From an uncultured Prevotella sp. (lineage in GTDB: Bacteria; Bacteroidota; Bacteroidia; Bacteroidales; Bacteroidaceae): 41,173 nt of DNA. Positions 22,992 to 31,923 of this stretch are shown here, in pieces. Where the stretch lies: the NCBI GenBank assembly GCA_900317405.1, contig ONGP01000013.1, positions 1 through 41,173 of the forward strand. The letters are read 5' to 3'. Position 1 is the first letter of the stretch; each line of letters starts with the position of its first letter. The notes beneath the pieces are model-generated. The model did not search any database and was not told where the DNA came from. It worked only from the letters and a program-made list of their open reading frames with translations. The position numbers were made by a program, and so were the translations under genes.

Positions 22992-24629
22992 ATGAAGAAG
23001 ATATTTATGGCAGCAATTGCTATGGGCATGATAATGCCAGCTGCTGCACAGGATACATACGAGAGCGCCCGCTTGCTGGGTAGTGACCTTAACGGTACAG
23101 CCCGCTACGTGGGTATGGGTGGAGCGATGGAGGCACTGGGTGCTGATATATCGACCATGAGTACTAACCCTGCTGGTATCGGACTTTTCCGTCACTCTAC
23201 AGCTGGTCTTAGCTTCGGCTTCCAGTCGCAGGCTGATGCCAAAGAGTTCGACGGACTGGGTAAGACTAATATGAGTTTTGATCAGGCAGGATTTGTTTAT
23301 TCGGCCAAGGTTAGTCCGATATCTTACATCAATGTTGGTTTCAACTATCACAAGAGTCACAACTTCGACCAGATTCTGTCGGCAGTCAACTCGTTGCGAA
23401 ACTCTTCGCAGAATGGACTGACTTATGCCAAAGGACTGCTGGGCGATGCCCGTCACGGTGGATATACACTCGACTTCAACAAGCAGGGCGATGTAATAGG
23501 TTGGGATGGTGATGCCGATTATCGTGCATACACATACAACCAGGCCGACTATATGAATGCCAACGCTTTGATGTACTCTCCAAAGGATGATCAATTCTTT
23601 TATTACGATGCATGTGCATATACCTTCGATCGTGCACACAGAGGTTGGGTAGCCGACTACGACTTCAACCTGAGTGGTAACTACAACGACCGTTTCTATT
23701 GGGGATTCACCGTTGGCATCAAGGATGTGCATTATAAGGGATATTCTGAATATGCAGAGTCTTTGGTGGTTCATGATCCAAATGGTAAAGAGTATACAGG
23801 TGGTTCGGTTGCCTATGGCGATGAGCGCAAGATTACCGGAACTGGTGTAGATATCAAGGCTGGTTTCATCGTTCGCCCAATGGAGGAATCACCATTCCGC
23901 GTAGGTGCCTATGTGCATACTCCAACCTGGTATGAACTTACAACTACCAATTCGTCGGTAATCGTTAATAATGCTTATGATGGTTATCAGAATCAGGTGC
24001 AGCTCATCGAAAAGAAGGACTGCCTGATTGGAGCATGGGACGAAGGTCAGAGTCAGGAGAGTTACGATTTTGCATATCACACACCTTGGCGCTTCGGTCT
24101 GAGCATGGGTACTACTGTTGGTACAAATCTGGCCCTCGGTGCTACTTATGAGTATAGCGACTATGGTGCAAGTCAGAATCGCATCATCGACGGCTACGAC
24201 TACTATGACAATGCAAAGACATCAAAGGATGCAAATATGAAGTATAACACAGAGCAGAGCCTCAAGGGTGTTTCTACATTCAAGGTTGGTGCCGAGTTCA
24301 AGCCTGTACCCGAGGTTGCTATCCGATTGGGTTATAACTATCTTACCAGCGGATATAAGGATAACGGTGTACGCGATATGACAGTTGACAGCCCAGGCGC
24401 TATGTATGCTTCGACTACCGACTATGTGAACTGGAAGGACACTCAGCGTCTGACATGCGGTGTAGGTTTCAAGGTTGGCAAGATGAATATCGACCTGGCT
24501 TATCAGTTTAGCAAGACCGATGGTGACTTCCACCCATTCCAGTCGTACGATGCAAATCAGAACACAGGTGTTACCAAGGTTAGCAATAAGCGCAATCAGG
24601 CACTGCTTACACTCGGTTATACATTCTAA
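22992..24629 (+). CDS. Outer-membrane beta-barrel protein, FadL/OmpP1-like
   Basis: A 545-residue protein with a signal peptide ending at about residue 20 (AAAQ). The N-terminal block GTARYVGMGGAMEALGADISTMSTNPAGIGLF is characteristic of the Bacteroidetes FadL-like family, often annotated as hemin receptor or outer membrane transport protein. Alternating hydrophobic strands follow to the C-terminus, which ends in an aromatic residue (LLTLGYTF), as expected for BAM-assembled barrels. FadL proteins carry hydrophobic molecules across the outer membrane; the substrate here is unknown. A strong terminator follows. Confidence 0.82.
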   Translation: MKKIFMAAIAMGMIMPAAAQDTYESARLLGSDLNGTARYVGMGGAMEALGADISTMSTNPAGIGLFRHSTAGLSFGFQSQADAKEFDGLGKTNMSFDQAGFVYSAKVSPISYINVGFNYHKSHNFDQILSAVNSLRNSSQNGLTYAKGLLGDARHGGYTLDFNKQGDVIGWDGDADYRAYTYNQADYMNANALMYSPKDDQFFYYDACAYTFDRAHRGWVADYDFNLSGNYNDRFYWGFTVGIKDVHYKGYSEYAESLVVHDPNGKEYTGGSVAYGDERKITGTGVDIKAGFIVRPMEESPFRVGAYVHTPTWYELTTTNSSVIVNNAYDGYQNQVQLIEKKDCLIGAWDEGQSQESYDFAYHTPWRFGLSMGTTVGTNLALGATYEYSDYGASQNRIIDGYDYYDNAKTSKDANMKYNTEQSLKGVSTFKVGAEFKPVPEVAIRLGYNYLTSGYKDNGVRDMTVDSPGAMYASTTDYVNWKDTQRLTCGVGFKVGKMNIDLAYQFSKTDGDFHPFQSYDANQNTGVTKVSNKRNQALLTLGYTF

Positions 24630-24650
24630 AACTGAAATGTGATTGAATAA

Positions 24651-24685
24651 AAATACGGCTTATGCAAATTAAGCCGTATTTTTTT
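24651..24685 (+). terminator. Terminator after the FadL-like gene
   Basis: A perfect 12-base stem (24651-24662 with 24670-24681) around a 7-base loop, then more T. The end of its T run is also part of the -33 element of the next promoter. Confidence 0.92.
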
Positions 24686-24714
24686 GGCTGTTTGCGTAAT
24701 TTATTGTACCTTTG
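24683..24714 (+). promoter_or_regulatory. Promoter of the ior operon
   Basis: TTTG (24683-24686), 20 bases, TACCTTTG (24707-24714): a complete match. The leader to ATG 24768 is about 47 bases. Confidence 0.85.
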
Positions 24715-24767
24715 CCCGTGATATTGAAACTGTAAATAGTAAAAAACGTAAAATAATCACATTTAAA

Positions 24768-26375
24768 ATGAAAAAGCTTTTATTGGGAGACGAGGCTATT
24801 GCTCAGGGCGCTATCGATGCTGGTCTGAGTGGTGTGTATGCCTATCCCGGCACTCCATCTACGGAGATTACTGAGTATATCCAGGAGTCGCCTATTGCCA
24901 AAGAGCGTAACATCCACCGCCGTTGGAGCACAAACGAGAAGACGGCTATGGAGGCTGCGCTTGGTATGTCGTATATGGGCAAGAGGGCACTGGTGTGTAT
25001 GAAACATGTAGGATTGAACGTATGCGCCGATCCGTTTGTAAACTCGGCTATGACGGGTACCAACGGTGGAGTAGTGGTTCTGGTGGCCGACGACCCATCT
25101 ATGCACTCATCGCAGGACGAGCAAGACTCTCGTTTCTACGCCAAGTTTGCCATGATTCCTACACTCGAGCCCAGCTCGCAGCAGGAGGCCTACGACATGA
25201 TGCAGGAGGCATTCGACCTGTCGGAGCAGTTGCATCTGCCCATCCTGATGCGAGTTACTACCCGTATGGCTCATAGCCGTGCAGTTGTAGAGGTTAAGGA
25301 CGAAGCCCGCCCACAGAATGAGCTTAACTACGATGCTCAGGCCAGCAACTGGGTATTGCTGCCAGCATTCGCCCGCAAGCGCAATGTGGTAGTAACCGGT
25401 CAGCAGCCATTGCTCGAGCAGATGGCCGTAGACTCTAAATACAATAAGTATATCGACGGTGCCGATCACAAACTTGGTATCATCGCTAGCGGTATTGCAT
25501 ATAACTACCTGATGGAGTGCTATCCTGATGGATGCCCATTCCCAGTGCTGAAGATTTCGCAATATCCTATACCTAAGAAGCTGATCCGCCGTATGACCGA
25601 CGATTGTGAGCAGGTTCTGATAGCTGAGGAAGGTCAGCCGTTCATCGAGGATCAGGTTCGTGGCGTGATGCCTGGAAATGCTGTCATCAAGGGGCGCCTG
25701 ACAGGTGAACTGCCTCGTACAGGCGAGCTTAATCCTGACTTCCTGAAGAAGGCACTCGGCATAGAGAGCAGCGAGAGCTATGCTCCATGCGAGGATGTTA
25801 CACCACGTCCACCCGCACTGTGTCAGGGTTGCGGACACCGCGATGTATATACCGCACTCAACGAGGTTCTCAAGGAGTATCCTAATGCCCGAGTGTTCGG
25901 CGATATCGGTTGCTACACCCTCGGATTCCTGCCTCCATACAAGGCTATCCACTCTTGTGTAGATATGGGTGCATCAATCACTATGGCCAAGGGTGCCAGC
26001 GACGCTGGTCAGTGGCCTGCTGTTGCCATCATCGGCGACTCAACCTTTACCCACAGCGGTATGACCGGTCTGCTCGATGCTATTAACGAGAATGCCGACA
26101 TCACCGTTATCATCAGCGACAACCTCACCACAGCAATGACTGGTGGTCAGGATTCGGCTGGTACCAATAAGTTCGAGGCTATCTGTAAGGGCTTGGGCCT
26201 CTCGGAGGATCACCTTAAGGTGGTAAATCCTATCCCCAAGAATATGCCCGAGATTACTAAGGCCATCCGCGATGAGATCAATTATCACGGTGTGAGTGTT
26301 ATCATTCCTCGTCGTGAGTGTATGCAGACGCTGCAGCGTCATCTCAAGCAGAAAAAGGCAGCTGAGAAAAAGTAA
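24768..26375 (+). CDS. iorA: Indolepyruvate:ferredoxin oxidoreductase, alpha subunit
   Basis: A 535-residue thiamine-diphosphate enzyme subunit that, with IorB, oxidises aryl-pyruvates to aryl-acetyl-CoA using ferredoxin, or runs in reverse. The N-terminal pyrimidine-binding domain carries GVYAYPGTPSTEI and a conserved Glu in RRWSTNEKTAMEAA. The ThDP/Mg site is in GDIGCYTLGFLPPYKAIHSCVDMG and GDSTFTHSGMTGLLDAINENADITVIISDN. CQGCGHRDV is present. The familiar C-terminal 2[4Fe-4S] ferredoxin domain is missing: the protein ends at KKAAEKK with no CxxCxxC. ATG 24768 is chosen because the longer frame starts inside the terminator. The iorB gene follows 32 bases later. Confidence 0.9.
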   Translation: MKKLLLGDEAIAQGAIDAGLSGVYAYPGTPSTEITEYIQESPIAKERNIHRRWSTNEKTAMEAALGMSYMGKRALVCMKHVGLNVCADPFVNSAMTGTNGGVVVLVADDPSMHSSQDEQDSRFYAKFAMIPTLEPSSQQEAYDMMQEAFDLSEQLHLPILMRVTTRMAHSRAVVEVKDEARPQNELNYDAQASNWVLLPAFARKRNVVVTGQQPLLEQMAVDSKYNKYIDGADHKLGIIASGIAYNYLMECYPDGCPFPVLKISQYPIPKKLIRRMTDDCEQVLIAEEGQPFIEDQVRGVMPGNAVIKGRLTGELPRTGELNPDFLKKALGIESSESYAPCEDVTPRPPALCQGCGHRDVYTALNEVLKEYPNARVFGDIGCYTLGFLPPYKAIHSCVDMGASITMAKGASDAGQWPAVAIIGDSTFTHSGMTGLLDAINENADITVIISDNLTTAMTGGQDSAGTNKFEAICKGLGLSEDHLKVVNPIPKNMPEITKAIRDEINYHGVSVIIPRRECMQTLQRHLKQKKAAEKK

Positions 26376-26407
26376 AAATGTAAAAAATAAAAAATGTAAG
26401 AATTAAG

Positions 26408-26980
26408 ATGAAAACTGATATAATTCTTTGTGGAGTAGGAGGTCAGGGTATCCTCTCGATAGCCACCATCATAGGCGAGGCAGCCATGAAGGAGAACCTC
26501 TATATCAAGCAGGCCGAGGTACACGGAATGAGTCAGCGCGGTGGCGACGTACAGTCGAATCTGCGCATCTCTAGCAACCCTATCAGCAGCGATCTTATCC
26601 CTCTGGGTGGTGCCGATGTTATCATATCGATGGAGCCTATGGAGGCCCTTCGCTATCTGCCATTCCTGGCTAAGGATGGATGGATTATTACATCAAGTGC
26701 TCCTTTTGTCAACATTCCTAACTATCCTGATATTGAGACCATTAAGAAGAATCTTGAGAGTGTGAAGAATGTGATTATTCTCGACATCGAGCAGGCTGCC
26801 AAGGATAATGGTGTGCCCCGTTCGGCCAACGTTATTCTGCTGGGTGCTGCACAGAAGGCTCTTGGCATCGAGTATGATAAACTTGAGGATGCTATCCGTA
26901 GAGTATTCGGCCGCAAGGGCGAAGCTATCGTAGAGGCAAACATCAAGGCATTAGCAATCGGTAAAGCTGCACAGAAGTAA
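26408..26980 (+). CDS. iorB: Indolepyruvate:ferredoxin oxidoreductase, beta subunit
   Basis: A 190-residue gamma-domain subunit of the 2-oxoacid oxidoreductase family. It has the N-terminal pattern TDIILCGVGGQGILSIATIIGEAA and the motif VHGMSQRGGDVQSNLRIS, typical of IorB and related subunits that bind CoA. The length is normal. It lies 32 bases behind iorA, and its stop shares one base with the aminotransferase start (TAATG), so all three are co-translated. Confidence 0.93.
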   Translation: MKTDIILCGVGGQGILSIATIIGEAAMKENLYIKQAEVHGMSQRGGDVQSNLRISSNPISSDLIPLGGADVIISMEPMEALRYLPFLAKDGWIITSSAPFVNIPNYPDIETIKKNLESVKNVIILDIEQAAKDNGVPRSANVILLGAAQKALGIEYDKLEDAIRRVFGRKGEAIVEANIKALAIGKAAQK

Positions 26981-28290
26981 TGGAGACACCTATTAAAAGA
27001 GAAATAGTAGACTCGCTGGTAGCCGAACTCGGAATCGAGGATTTTGCCAAGGCTACCATCCGCGAAGTAAAGCAGGTGGCCGCTAAGTCGGAGAAACAGA
27101 GTGGGGTAGAATTCATCAAGATGGAGATGGGTATACCTGGTCTGCCTGCTGCTCAGGTTGGTGTTGATGCTCAGATTAAAGCTCTTCAGGACGGTATAGC
27201 CCACAGCTATCCCGATATTCAGGGAGCTCCTGTGCTTAAAGAGGCTGCGTCGCAGTTTGTCAAGGCATTTATAGGTGTAGATATCAAGCCTGAGTGTTGC
27301 GTTCCCGTTACTGGTTCTATGCAGGGCACATTCGCCTCGTTCCTTACCTGTTCGCAGTGCGATAAGCAGAAGGATACCGTGCTGTTTATCGATCCCGGAT
27401 TCCCCGTGCAGAAGATGCAGCTACAGGTGATGGGAGTTAAGTACGAGACATTCGACGTATACAACTATCGTGGCGATAAGCTTCGCGGCAAACTCGAGAG
27501 TTACATGAGTAATGGCAATATTTGCGCTATCGTCTACTCTAACCCTAACAATCCTTCGTGGATTTGTCTGCGCGAGGAGGAACTGCAGATTATCGGCGAG
27601 CTGGCCACCAAGTACGATGCTATCGTGATGGAAGATCTGGCATATTTTGCAATGGACTTCCGCAAGGATCTGTCTAAGCCCTTCGAGGCACCATATCAGG
27701 CCACAGTAGCACGCTATACCGATAACTATATGCTGCTCATCAGCGGTTCTAAGGCATTCAGCTATGCTGGCGAACGTATCGGTGTGGTTTGCATCAGCGA
27801 CAAGCTGTTCCATCGCCACTTCCCCGATCTGGCTACCCGTTATCAGGGATTGCCATTCGGTCCGGTATTCTCTACCCGTATGCTCTATGCTCTGAGTTCT
27901 GGTACCAGTCATAGTGCCCAATACGCTATGGCTGCTATGCTTAAGGCTGCCTACGAAGGAAAGTACGACTTCCGCAAGGAGATTAGCGTTTACGGTCAGC
28001 GTGCCAAGAAGTTGAAGGAGATTTTCTGCCGCCACAATTTCTATGTGGTTTACGACAAGGACCTCGACGAACCAATTGCCGACGGATTCTACTTCACCAT
28101 TGGCTATCCCGGCATGACATCGGGCCAGCTAGCTAAGGAACTGATGTACTACGGCGTATCAGCCATCTGTCTGATAACCTGTGGTTCAGAGCAGGAAGGA
28201 CTGCGTGTCTGCACATCGTTTATCGAGGATCATCAGTACGATATGCTCGAGGAACGAATGAAGATATTCGAGATTAATAATCCCCGCTAA
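26980..28290 (+). CDS. PLP-dependent class I/II aminotransferase, probably aromatic
   Basis: A 436-residue fold-type I aminotransferase. It has SNPNNPSWICLREEEL (the NPNNP motif near the cofactor), EDLAYFAMDF (Asp that contacts the PLP ring nitrogen), and SGSKAFSYAGERIGV (the Schiff-base lysine in SKAFSYAGER). Its place as third gene of the iorAB operon suggests that it links aryl-pyruvates to Phe, Tyr or Trp, so the operon could degrade aromatic amino acids or build them from aryl-acetates. The amino acid preference cannot be read from the sequence. Confidence 0.88.
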   Translation: METPIKREIVDSLVAELGIEDFAKATIREVKQVAAKSEKQSGVEFIKMEMGIPGLPAAQVGVDAQIKALQDGIAHSYPDIQGAPVLKEAASQFVKAFIGVDIKPECCVPVTGSMQGTFASFLTCSQCDKQKDTVLFIDPGFPVQKMQLQVMGVKYETFDVYNYRGDKLRGKLESYMSNGNICAIVYSNPNNPSWICLREEELQIIGELATKYDAIVMEDLAYFAMDFRKDLSKPFEAPYQATVARYTDNYMLLISGSKAFSYAGERIGVVCISDKLFHRHFPDLATRYQGLPFGPVFSTRMLYALSSGTSHSAQYAMAAMLKAAYEGKYDFRKEISVYGQRAKKLKEIFCRHNFYVVYDKDLDEPIADGFYFTIGYPGMTSGQLAKELMYYGVSAICLITCGSEQEGLRVCTSFIEDHQYDMLEERMKIFEINNPR

Positions 28291-28305
28291 TTATTCCCGC
28301 TAACA

Positions 28306-28340
28306 ATAAAAAGCCCTCGCAAATCTGCGAGGGTTTTTCT
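28306..28340. terminator. Bidirectional terminator between convergent units
   Basis: CCCTCGCA (28314-28321) and TGCGAGGG (28326-28333) around AATC, with A-rich and T-rich flanks, so it can stop both the ior operon and the rpoD unit. Confidence 0.92.
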
Positions 28341-28342
28341 TT

Positions 28343-28768
28343 TTATTCTATCGGAGCCATATCTACGGTCTCAAACTTGAAATCACTTTCAAAGATGTTG
28401 CGAACGTCGTATGGTTTCTTACTCTTAACCAGATACTTGTTCTTCATCTTGATATATTTCTTTTCTACCTTCTTGCGGTCAACGTTTGCTATCACTACGC
28501 AAGTGCGGTTGGGCATATTGCGCTTCTCAGCAAAAAACTCGCGGAGCTGGTTGCTATACTGGTTGCGACCTGCCAGAAACTGCTTTTTCTTTGTTACCCA
28601 AGCGTTGTCAACCTGCTGGATGTTGGTGAAATATACTGTAGAATCGTTGAACGAAGCTACAAATCCGAACATATATGCCTGTGGAACCTTAATATCTTGA
28701 GCCTGCACCTTAATTGTGCCGGCAGCCATCAGTGCGATGGCAATCATCAGGGGTTTAATCAATCTCAT
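28343..28768 (-). CDS. Small secreted protein, unknown function, downstream of rpoD
   Basis: A 141-residue protein with a signal peptide ending near residue 23 (VQAQ). The mature part is basic and Lys/Asn-rich, with one Cys and the pattern FVASFNDSTVYFTNIQQVDNAWV near its start. I recognise no named domain. The ATG follows the rpoD stop directly (TAA then ATG on the minus strand), so it is co-transcribed and probably coupled with the sigma factor gene. Confidence 0.75.
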   Translation of the reverse strand: MRLIKPLMIAIALMAAGTIKVQAQDIKVPQAYMFGFVASFNDSTVYFTNIQQVDNAWVTKKKQFLAGRNQYSNQLREFFAEKRNMPNRTCVVIANVDRKKVEKKYIKMKNKYLVKSKKPYDVRNIFESDFKFETVDMAPIE

Positions 28769-29629
28769 TTATCCTAAATATGTCTTTAAAAATTTATTCG
28801 TTTTGCTATTCCGTAATTTTCTAATTGCCTTTTCCTTTATTTGGCGAACTCGCTCGCGGGTAAGTCCGAATTTCGAACCGATTTCCTCGAGTGTCAGCTC
28901 GGGCTGGTTTATACCGTACGATGCTTCAACTACATTGCGCTCTCGCTCGTTCAGTGCGTTCAGCGCTGTCTGTATCTCCGATTTCAGACTCTCATCCACC
29001 AACTCCTTATCAGCCATTGGCGATTCGGCGTTTGTCATCACATCCAGCAGACTGTTGTCTTCTCCCTCTACGAATGGGGCATCTACCGATATATGGTGGC
29101 CGTTGATGTTCATTGCCTCATCTATCTTTTCCTGGGGCAGATCCACCTTCTCGGCTATCTCGTCGACCGATGGACGGCGCTCGTTCAGCTGTTCAAATCT
29201 GTTTATCTCGCGGTTAATCTTGTTTACCGATCCCACTTGGTTCAGTGGCAGTCGTACTATACGGCTTTGTTCGGATATTGCCTGCAGAATGCTCTGGCGA
29301 ATCCACCATACGGCGTACGATATAAACTTGAATCCACGAGTCTCGTCGAAACGTTCAGCAGCCTTAAGCAGTCCCAGGTTTCCCTCGTTTATCAGATCGG
29401 GCAGCGATAGTCCCTGATTCTGATACTGCTTGGCTACAGATACCACGAAGCGAAGGTTAGCCTTCGTCAACCGCTCAAGCGCTTTTTGGTCTCCCTTTTT
29501 TATGCGCTGGGCCAGTTCAACTTCCTCCTCAGCCGAGATCATTGTTTCTTTGCTGATTTCCTGCAGATACTTCTCAAGAGCAGCACTTTCTCGGTTGGTT
29601 ATAGATTTGGTGATTTTTAGTTGTCTCAT
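28769..29629 (-). CDS. rpoD: Primary RNA polymerase sigma factor (sigma-70 family)
   Basis: A 286-residue housekeeping sigma factor of the short Bacteroidetes type, with no region 1.1. Region 1.2 is [12 protein letters not shown]. Region 2 is the highly conserved [56 protein letters not shown]. Region 3 follows, then region 4 with the helix-turn-helix [29 protein letters not shown]. This protein reads the TTTG/TAnnTTTG promoters found throughout the window. ATG 29629 is used because the upstream frame runs through its own promoter. Confidence 0.95.
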   Translation of the reverse strand: MRQLKITKSITNRESAALEKYLQEISKETMISAEEEVELAQRIKKGDQKALERLTKANLRFVVSVAKQYQNQGLSLPDLINEGNLGLLKAAERFDETRGFKFISYAVWWIRQSILQAISEQSRIVRLPLNQVGSVNKINREINRFEQLNERRPSVDEIAEKVDLPQEKIDEAMNINGHHISVDAPFVEGEDNSLLDVMTNAESPMADKELVDESLKSEIQTALNALNERERNVVEASYGINQPELTLEEIGSKFGLTRERVRQIKEKAIRKLRNSKTNKFLKTYLG

Positions 29630-29653
29630 CGTGGTAAATATTATTAGTCCGCG

Positions 29654-29685
29654 CAAAAGTAAGGCTTTTTCCTGAAACAACCAAA
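29654..29685 (-). promoter_or_regulatory. Promoter of rpoD
   Basis: On the minus strand TTTG (29682-29685), 20 bases, TACTTTTG (29654-29661). The TTTG lies at the edge of the tract that follows the htrA terminator hairpin. Confidence 0.82.
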
Positions 29686-29722
29686 AAAAAGCCACGAATT
29701 TTGATGTTCGTGGCCTTTTTTT
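29683..29722. terminator. Terminator of the HtrA protease gene
   Basis: GCCACGAA (29691-29698) pairs with TTCGTGGC (29707-29714) around an 8-base loop. Runs of A to the left and T to the right make it work in either direction. Confidence 0.9.
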
Positions 29723-29734
29723 TATTGAAATTGC

Positions 29735-31246
29735 TTATTCGTTCTGCAGATATACCACAAATCCGCCCTTTTTGCCGGTTGGGAATATACCGCGTATTAC
29801 TAGCATCTGGTCCTTAGAATTGTTAGCTTCCTTCACAGCGTTCTGCAGGTCGTCGAAGCTACGCATTGGCTCATCGTTCACACGCTGGATGATGAATCCC
29901 TTAGGTACTCCGGCATCCTTCATCTTGCCACCATTCACCTTGATTACTTCCAGACCGTAGCTTATCTCCAGCTGCTTCTTCTGTGCATCGGTGATGGGGC
30001 GGAAGTCGGCACCCAGCACGTCGGTGTCTGCATTCTTCACCACCTTGGTGTTGCCCTGCTCGTTCTTCAGTGTCAGTGTGGCCTTGAGGCTCTTCTTGTC
30101 GCGTAGATATGTGATGTTAACCTTGTCGCCAGGACGTTTCTTGGCCAGCACACCCTGCAGTTCGCCGAATGATGTAACCTTCTTGCCGTCGAGCGATGTG
30201 ATAACGTCGCCTTCCTTCAGTCCGGCAACTTCAGCAGCACCGTCTTCTACAACCTTGGCCACATAGATACCCTCCATAGTGCCCAGGTCGATGTCCTTGC
30301 CGTTGTCTTTCTGATTGTCTACGTAACTCTTCACGTCGCTACCCTGTATACCTATCATGGCACGCTGTACGTTACCGTACTGCTTCAGATCGTCAACCAC
30401 CTTATTCATGATAGCTGTTGGGATGGCGAATCCGTAACCTATGTTAGAACCAGTGGGCGATGCCAGCATGGCGTTGATACCTACCAGTTCGCCACGTGTG
30501 TTAACCAGCGCACCACCAGAGTTACCCTGGTTGATGGCAGCGTCGGTCTGGATAAAGCTCTCTACGCCGTTGGCACCCAGTGTGCGGGCCTTAGCCGAGA
30601 TGATACCGGCTGTAACGGTGTTGTTCAGTCCGAGTGGGTTGCCTACTGCCAATACCCATTCGCCAACCTTTACATCGTCGCTGTTTGCGATAGTGATGGC
30701 GGGCAGATTCTTGGCGTCGATCTTGATGAGAGCCAGGTCGGTAGTCTTGTCGGCACCGATCACACGAGCCGAATACTCCTTCGAACCCTCGTTCAAGCTT
30801 ACAGTCAGTTCGTCGGCACCATCTACCACGTGGTTGTTGGTCACGATATAACCATCAGCCGAGATGATTACGCCCGAACCAGCGGCAGCACGCTTTGGAG
30901 TCTGTACCTGACGCTGACGGCGATTGCCGTTGCCCTGACCTTGACCGCGACCGAAGAAACCACCGAACGGATCGCTGAAGAAATCCTCGAACGGGTCGCT
31001 ATATTCTACGGTCTGAACCTTTGAGTTCTGAACCGACTTAATGTAAACTACCGATGGCAGAGCTTTCTCTGCAGCATAGGTAAGGTCAACTGGCTGACCG
31101 GCTGGTGCAGCTGTGGTTGATGTAACAATGGGAGCGGGTGCAGTAGCAGCGTTGGTCTTACTGATAGCTGTTACCGAAAGAATCAAAGCAACTGCGCATA
31201 CAGCTGGAGTTGCTACATTTACGATCTTTTTCATATTCTCATTCAT
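29735..31246 (-). CDS. HtrA/DegP-type periplasmic serine protease
   Basis: A protein of about 503 residues that degrades or refolds damaged envelope proteins. An N-terminal hydrophobic signal segment (VATPAVCAVALILSVTAIS) exports or anchors it. The trypsin-like domain shows the triad: His in TNNHVVDGADE, Asp in TTDLALIKID, and Ser in GNSGGALV. Two PDZ domains follow (the first around VAGLKEGDVITSLDGKKV, the second around GVPKGFIIQRVNDEPM). Near the N-terminus a Gly/Arg/Gln-rich loop (FGRGQGQGNGNRRQRQ) precedes the protease. ATG 31246 (MNENMKK) or ATG 31234 (MKKIV) are both possible starts; the outermost frame from 31270 is less likely. Confidence 0.93.
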   Translation of the reverse strand: MNENMKKIVNVATPAVCAVALILSVTAISKTNAATAPAPIVTSTTAAPAGQPVDLTYAAEKALPSVVYIKSVQNSKVQTVEYSDPFEDFFSDPFGGFFGRGQGQGNGNRRQRQVQTPKRAAAGSGVIISADGYIVTNNHVVDGADELTVSLNEGSKEYSARVIGADKTTDLALIKIDAKNLPAITIANSDDVKVGEWVLAVGNPLGLNNTVTAGIISAKARTLGANGVESFIQTDAAINQGNSGGALVNTRGELVGINAMLASPTGSNIGYGFAIPTAIMNKVVDDLKQYGNVQRAMIGIQGSDVKSYVDNQKDNGKDIDLGTMEGIYVAKVVEDGAAEVAGLKEGDVITSLDGKKVTSFGELQGVLAKKRPGDKVNITYLRDKKSLKATLTLKNEQGNTKVVKNADTDVLGADFRPITDAQKKQLEISYGLEVIKVNGGKMKDAGVPKGFIIQRVNDEPMRSFDDLQNAVKEANNSKDQMLVIRGIFPTGKKGGFVVYLQNE

Positions 31247-31298
31247 TTTTTTAAGTTTTAAATTCCACAATAATGTTTCCTTTCATGTTTTGATGGTG

Positions 31299-31306
31299 CA
31301 AAAATA
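31299..31306 (-). promoter_or_regulatory. -7 element of the HtrA gene
   Basis: TATTTTTG on the minus strand, about 50 bases before the start; no good TTTG at the standard distance. The AT-rich stretch 31307-31520 shows nothing else I can support. Confidence 0.4.
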
Positions 31307-31522
31307 AGTGCATTATTTGGAATACTGACAATTTGTCGTTAATATTTGTCCCAATTTAACAATTATGCCCCAATGCTTAACGCGCATTTGCGATTAACAC
31401 TTTAAATCTTAAAATACTGACAAATTTAAGTGTTAATTATATTTTTAGTTGCAAATATGCAATTAAGACAATTATTTTCGGTAGTTTTTGGCAGTTTCTG
31501 CTCGTTTTTGCGAAAATATCCT

Positions 31523-31530
31523 TACCTTTG
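31523..31530 (+). promoter_or_regulatory. -7 element of rnpB
   Basis: TACCTTTG ends about 10 bases before the RNase P RNA. The TTTG copies upstream (31507-31510 and 31487-31490) are at wrong distances. Confidence 0.55.
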
Positions 31531-31540
31531 CACCCAGAAA

Positions 31541-31912
31541 ACGCACTGCTACGGTTTGTCGCTGGCGCTTCTGAAAGGAATGCGCGAGAGGAAAGTCCGG
31601 GCAGCACAGGGCGCTCCACTTCCGAAAGTAGAAGCTATTGGTGACAGTAGGTGCCGGCAGAAGAAAACAACCGCCTTTCTTCGGAGGGGTAAGGGTGAGA
31701 AGGTGGTGTAAGAGACCACCAGCCAGCGGGTGATCGTTGGGCTGTGCCGACTGGAGGCTGCAAGTTCATGTATACCATCGTCTGAGGGTTGCCCGCCCGA
31801 GTAATACGATGGAGGGTAGAACGCTTGAGCCACGGGGTGACTCGTGGACTAGATAAATGACAAACGCCATGCCTGCATGGTACAGAACCCGGCTTATAGG
31901 GGCAGTGCTTTT
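31541..31912 (+). ncRNA. rnpB: RNase P RNA, bacterial type A
   Basis: The catalytic RNA that trims tRNA 5' leaders. The universally conserved GAGGAAAGTCCGGGC is at 31588-31602, and its partner ACAGAACCCGGCTTA is at 31882-31896. Helix P1 forms from GCACTGC (31543-31549) and GCAGTGC (31902-31908) and runs straight into a T tract that ends the transcript. About 370 bases is normal for the phylum. Its end is only about 12 bases before the next gene. Confidence 0.97.
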
Positions 31913-31923
31913 TTATTGAAATT

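Noticed and set aside
22983-23774. 263-residue open frame on the minus strand
   Set aside because: Antisense to the FadL-like gene; no signal, domain or promoter of its own.
25107-25952. 281-residue open frame on the minus strand
   Set aside because: Antisense to iorA, whose conserved motifs fill the plus strand.
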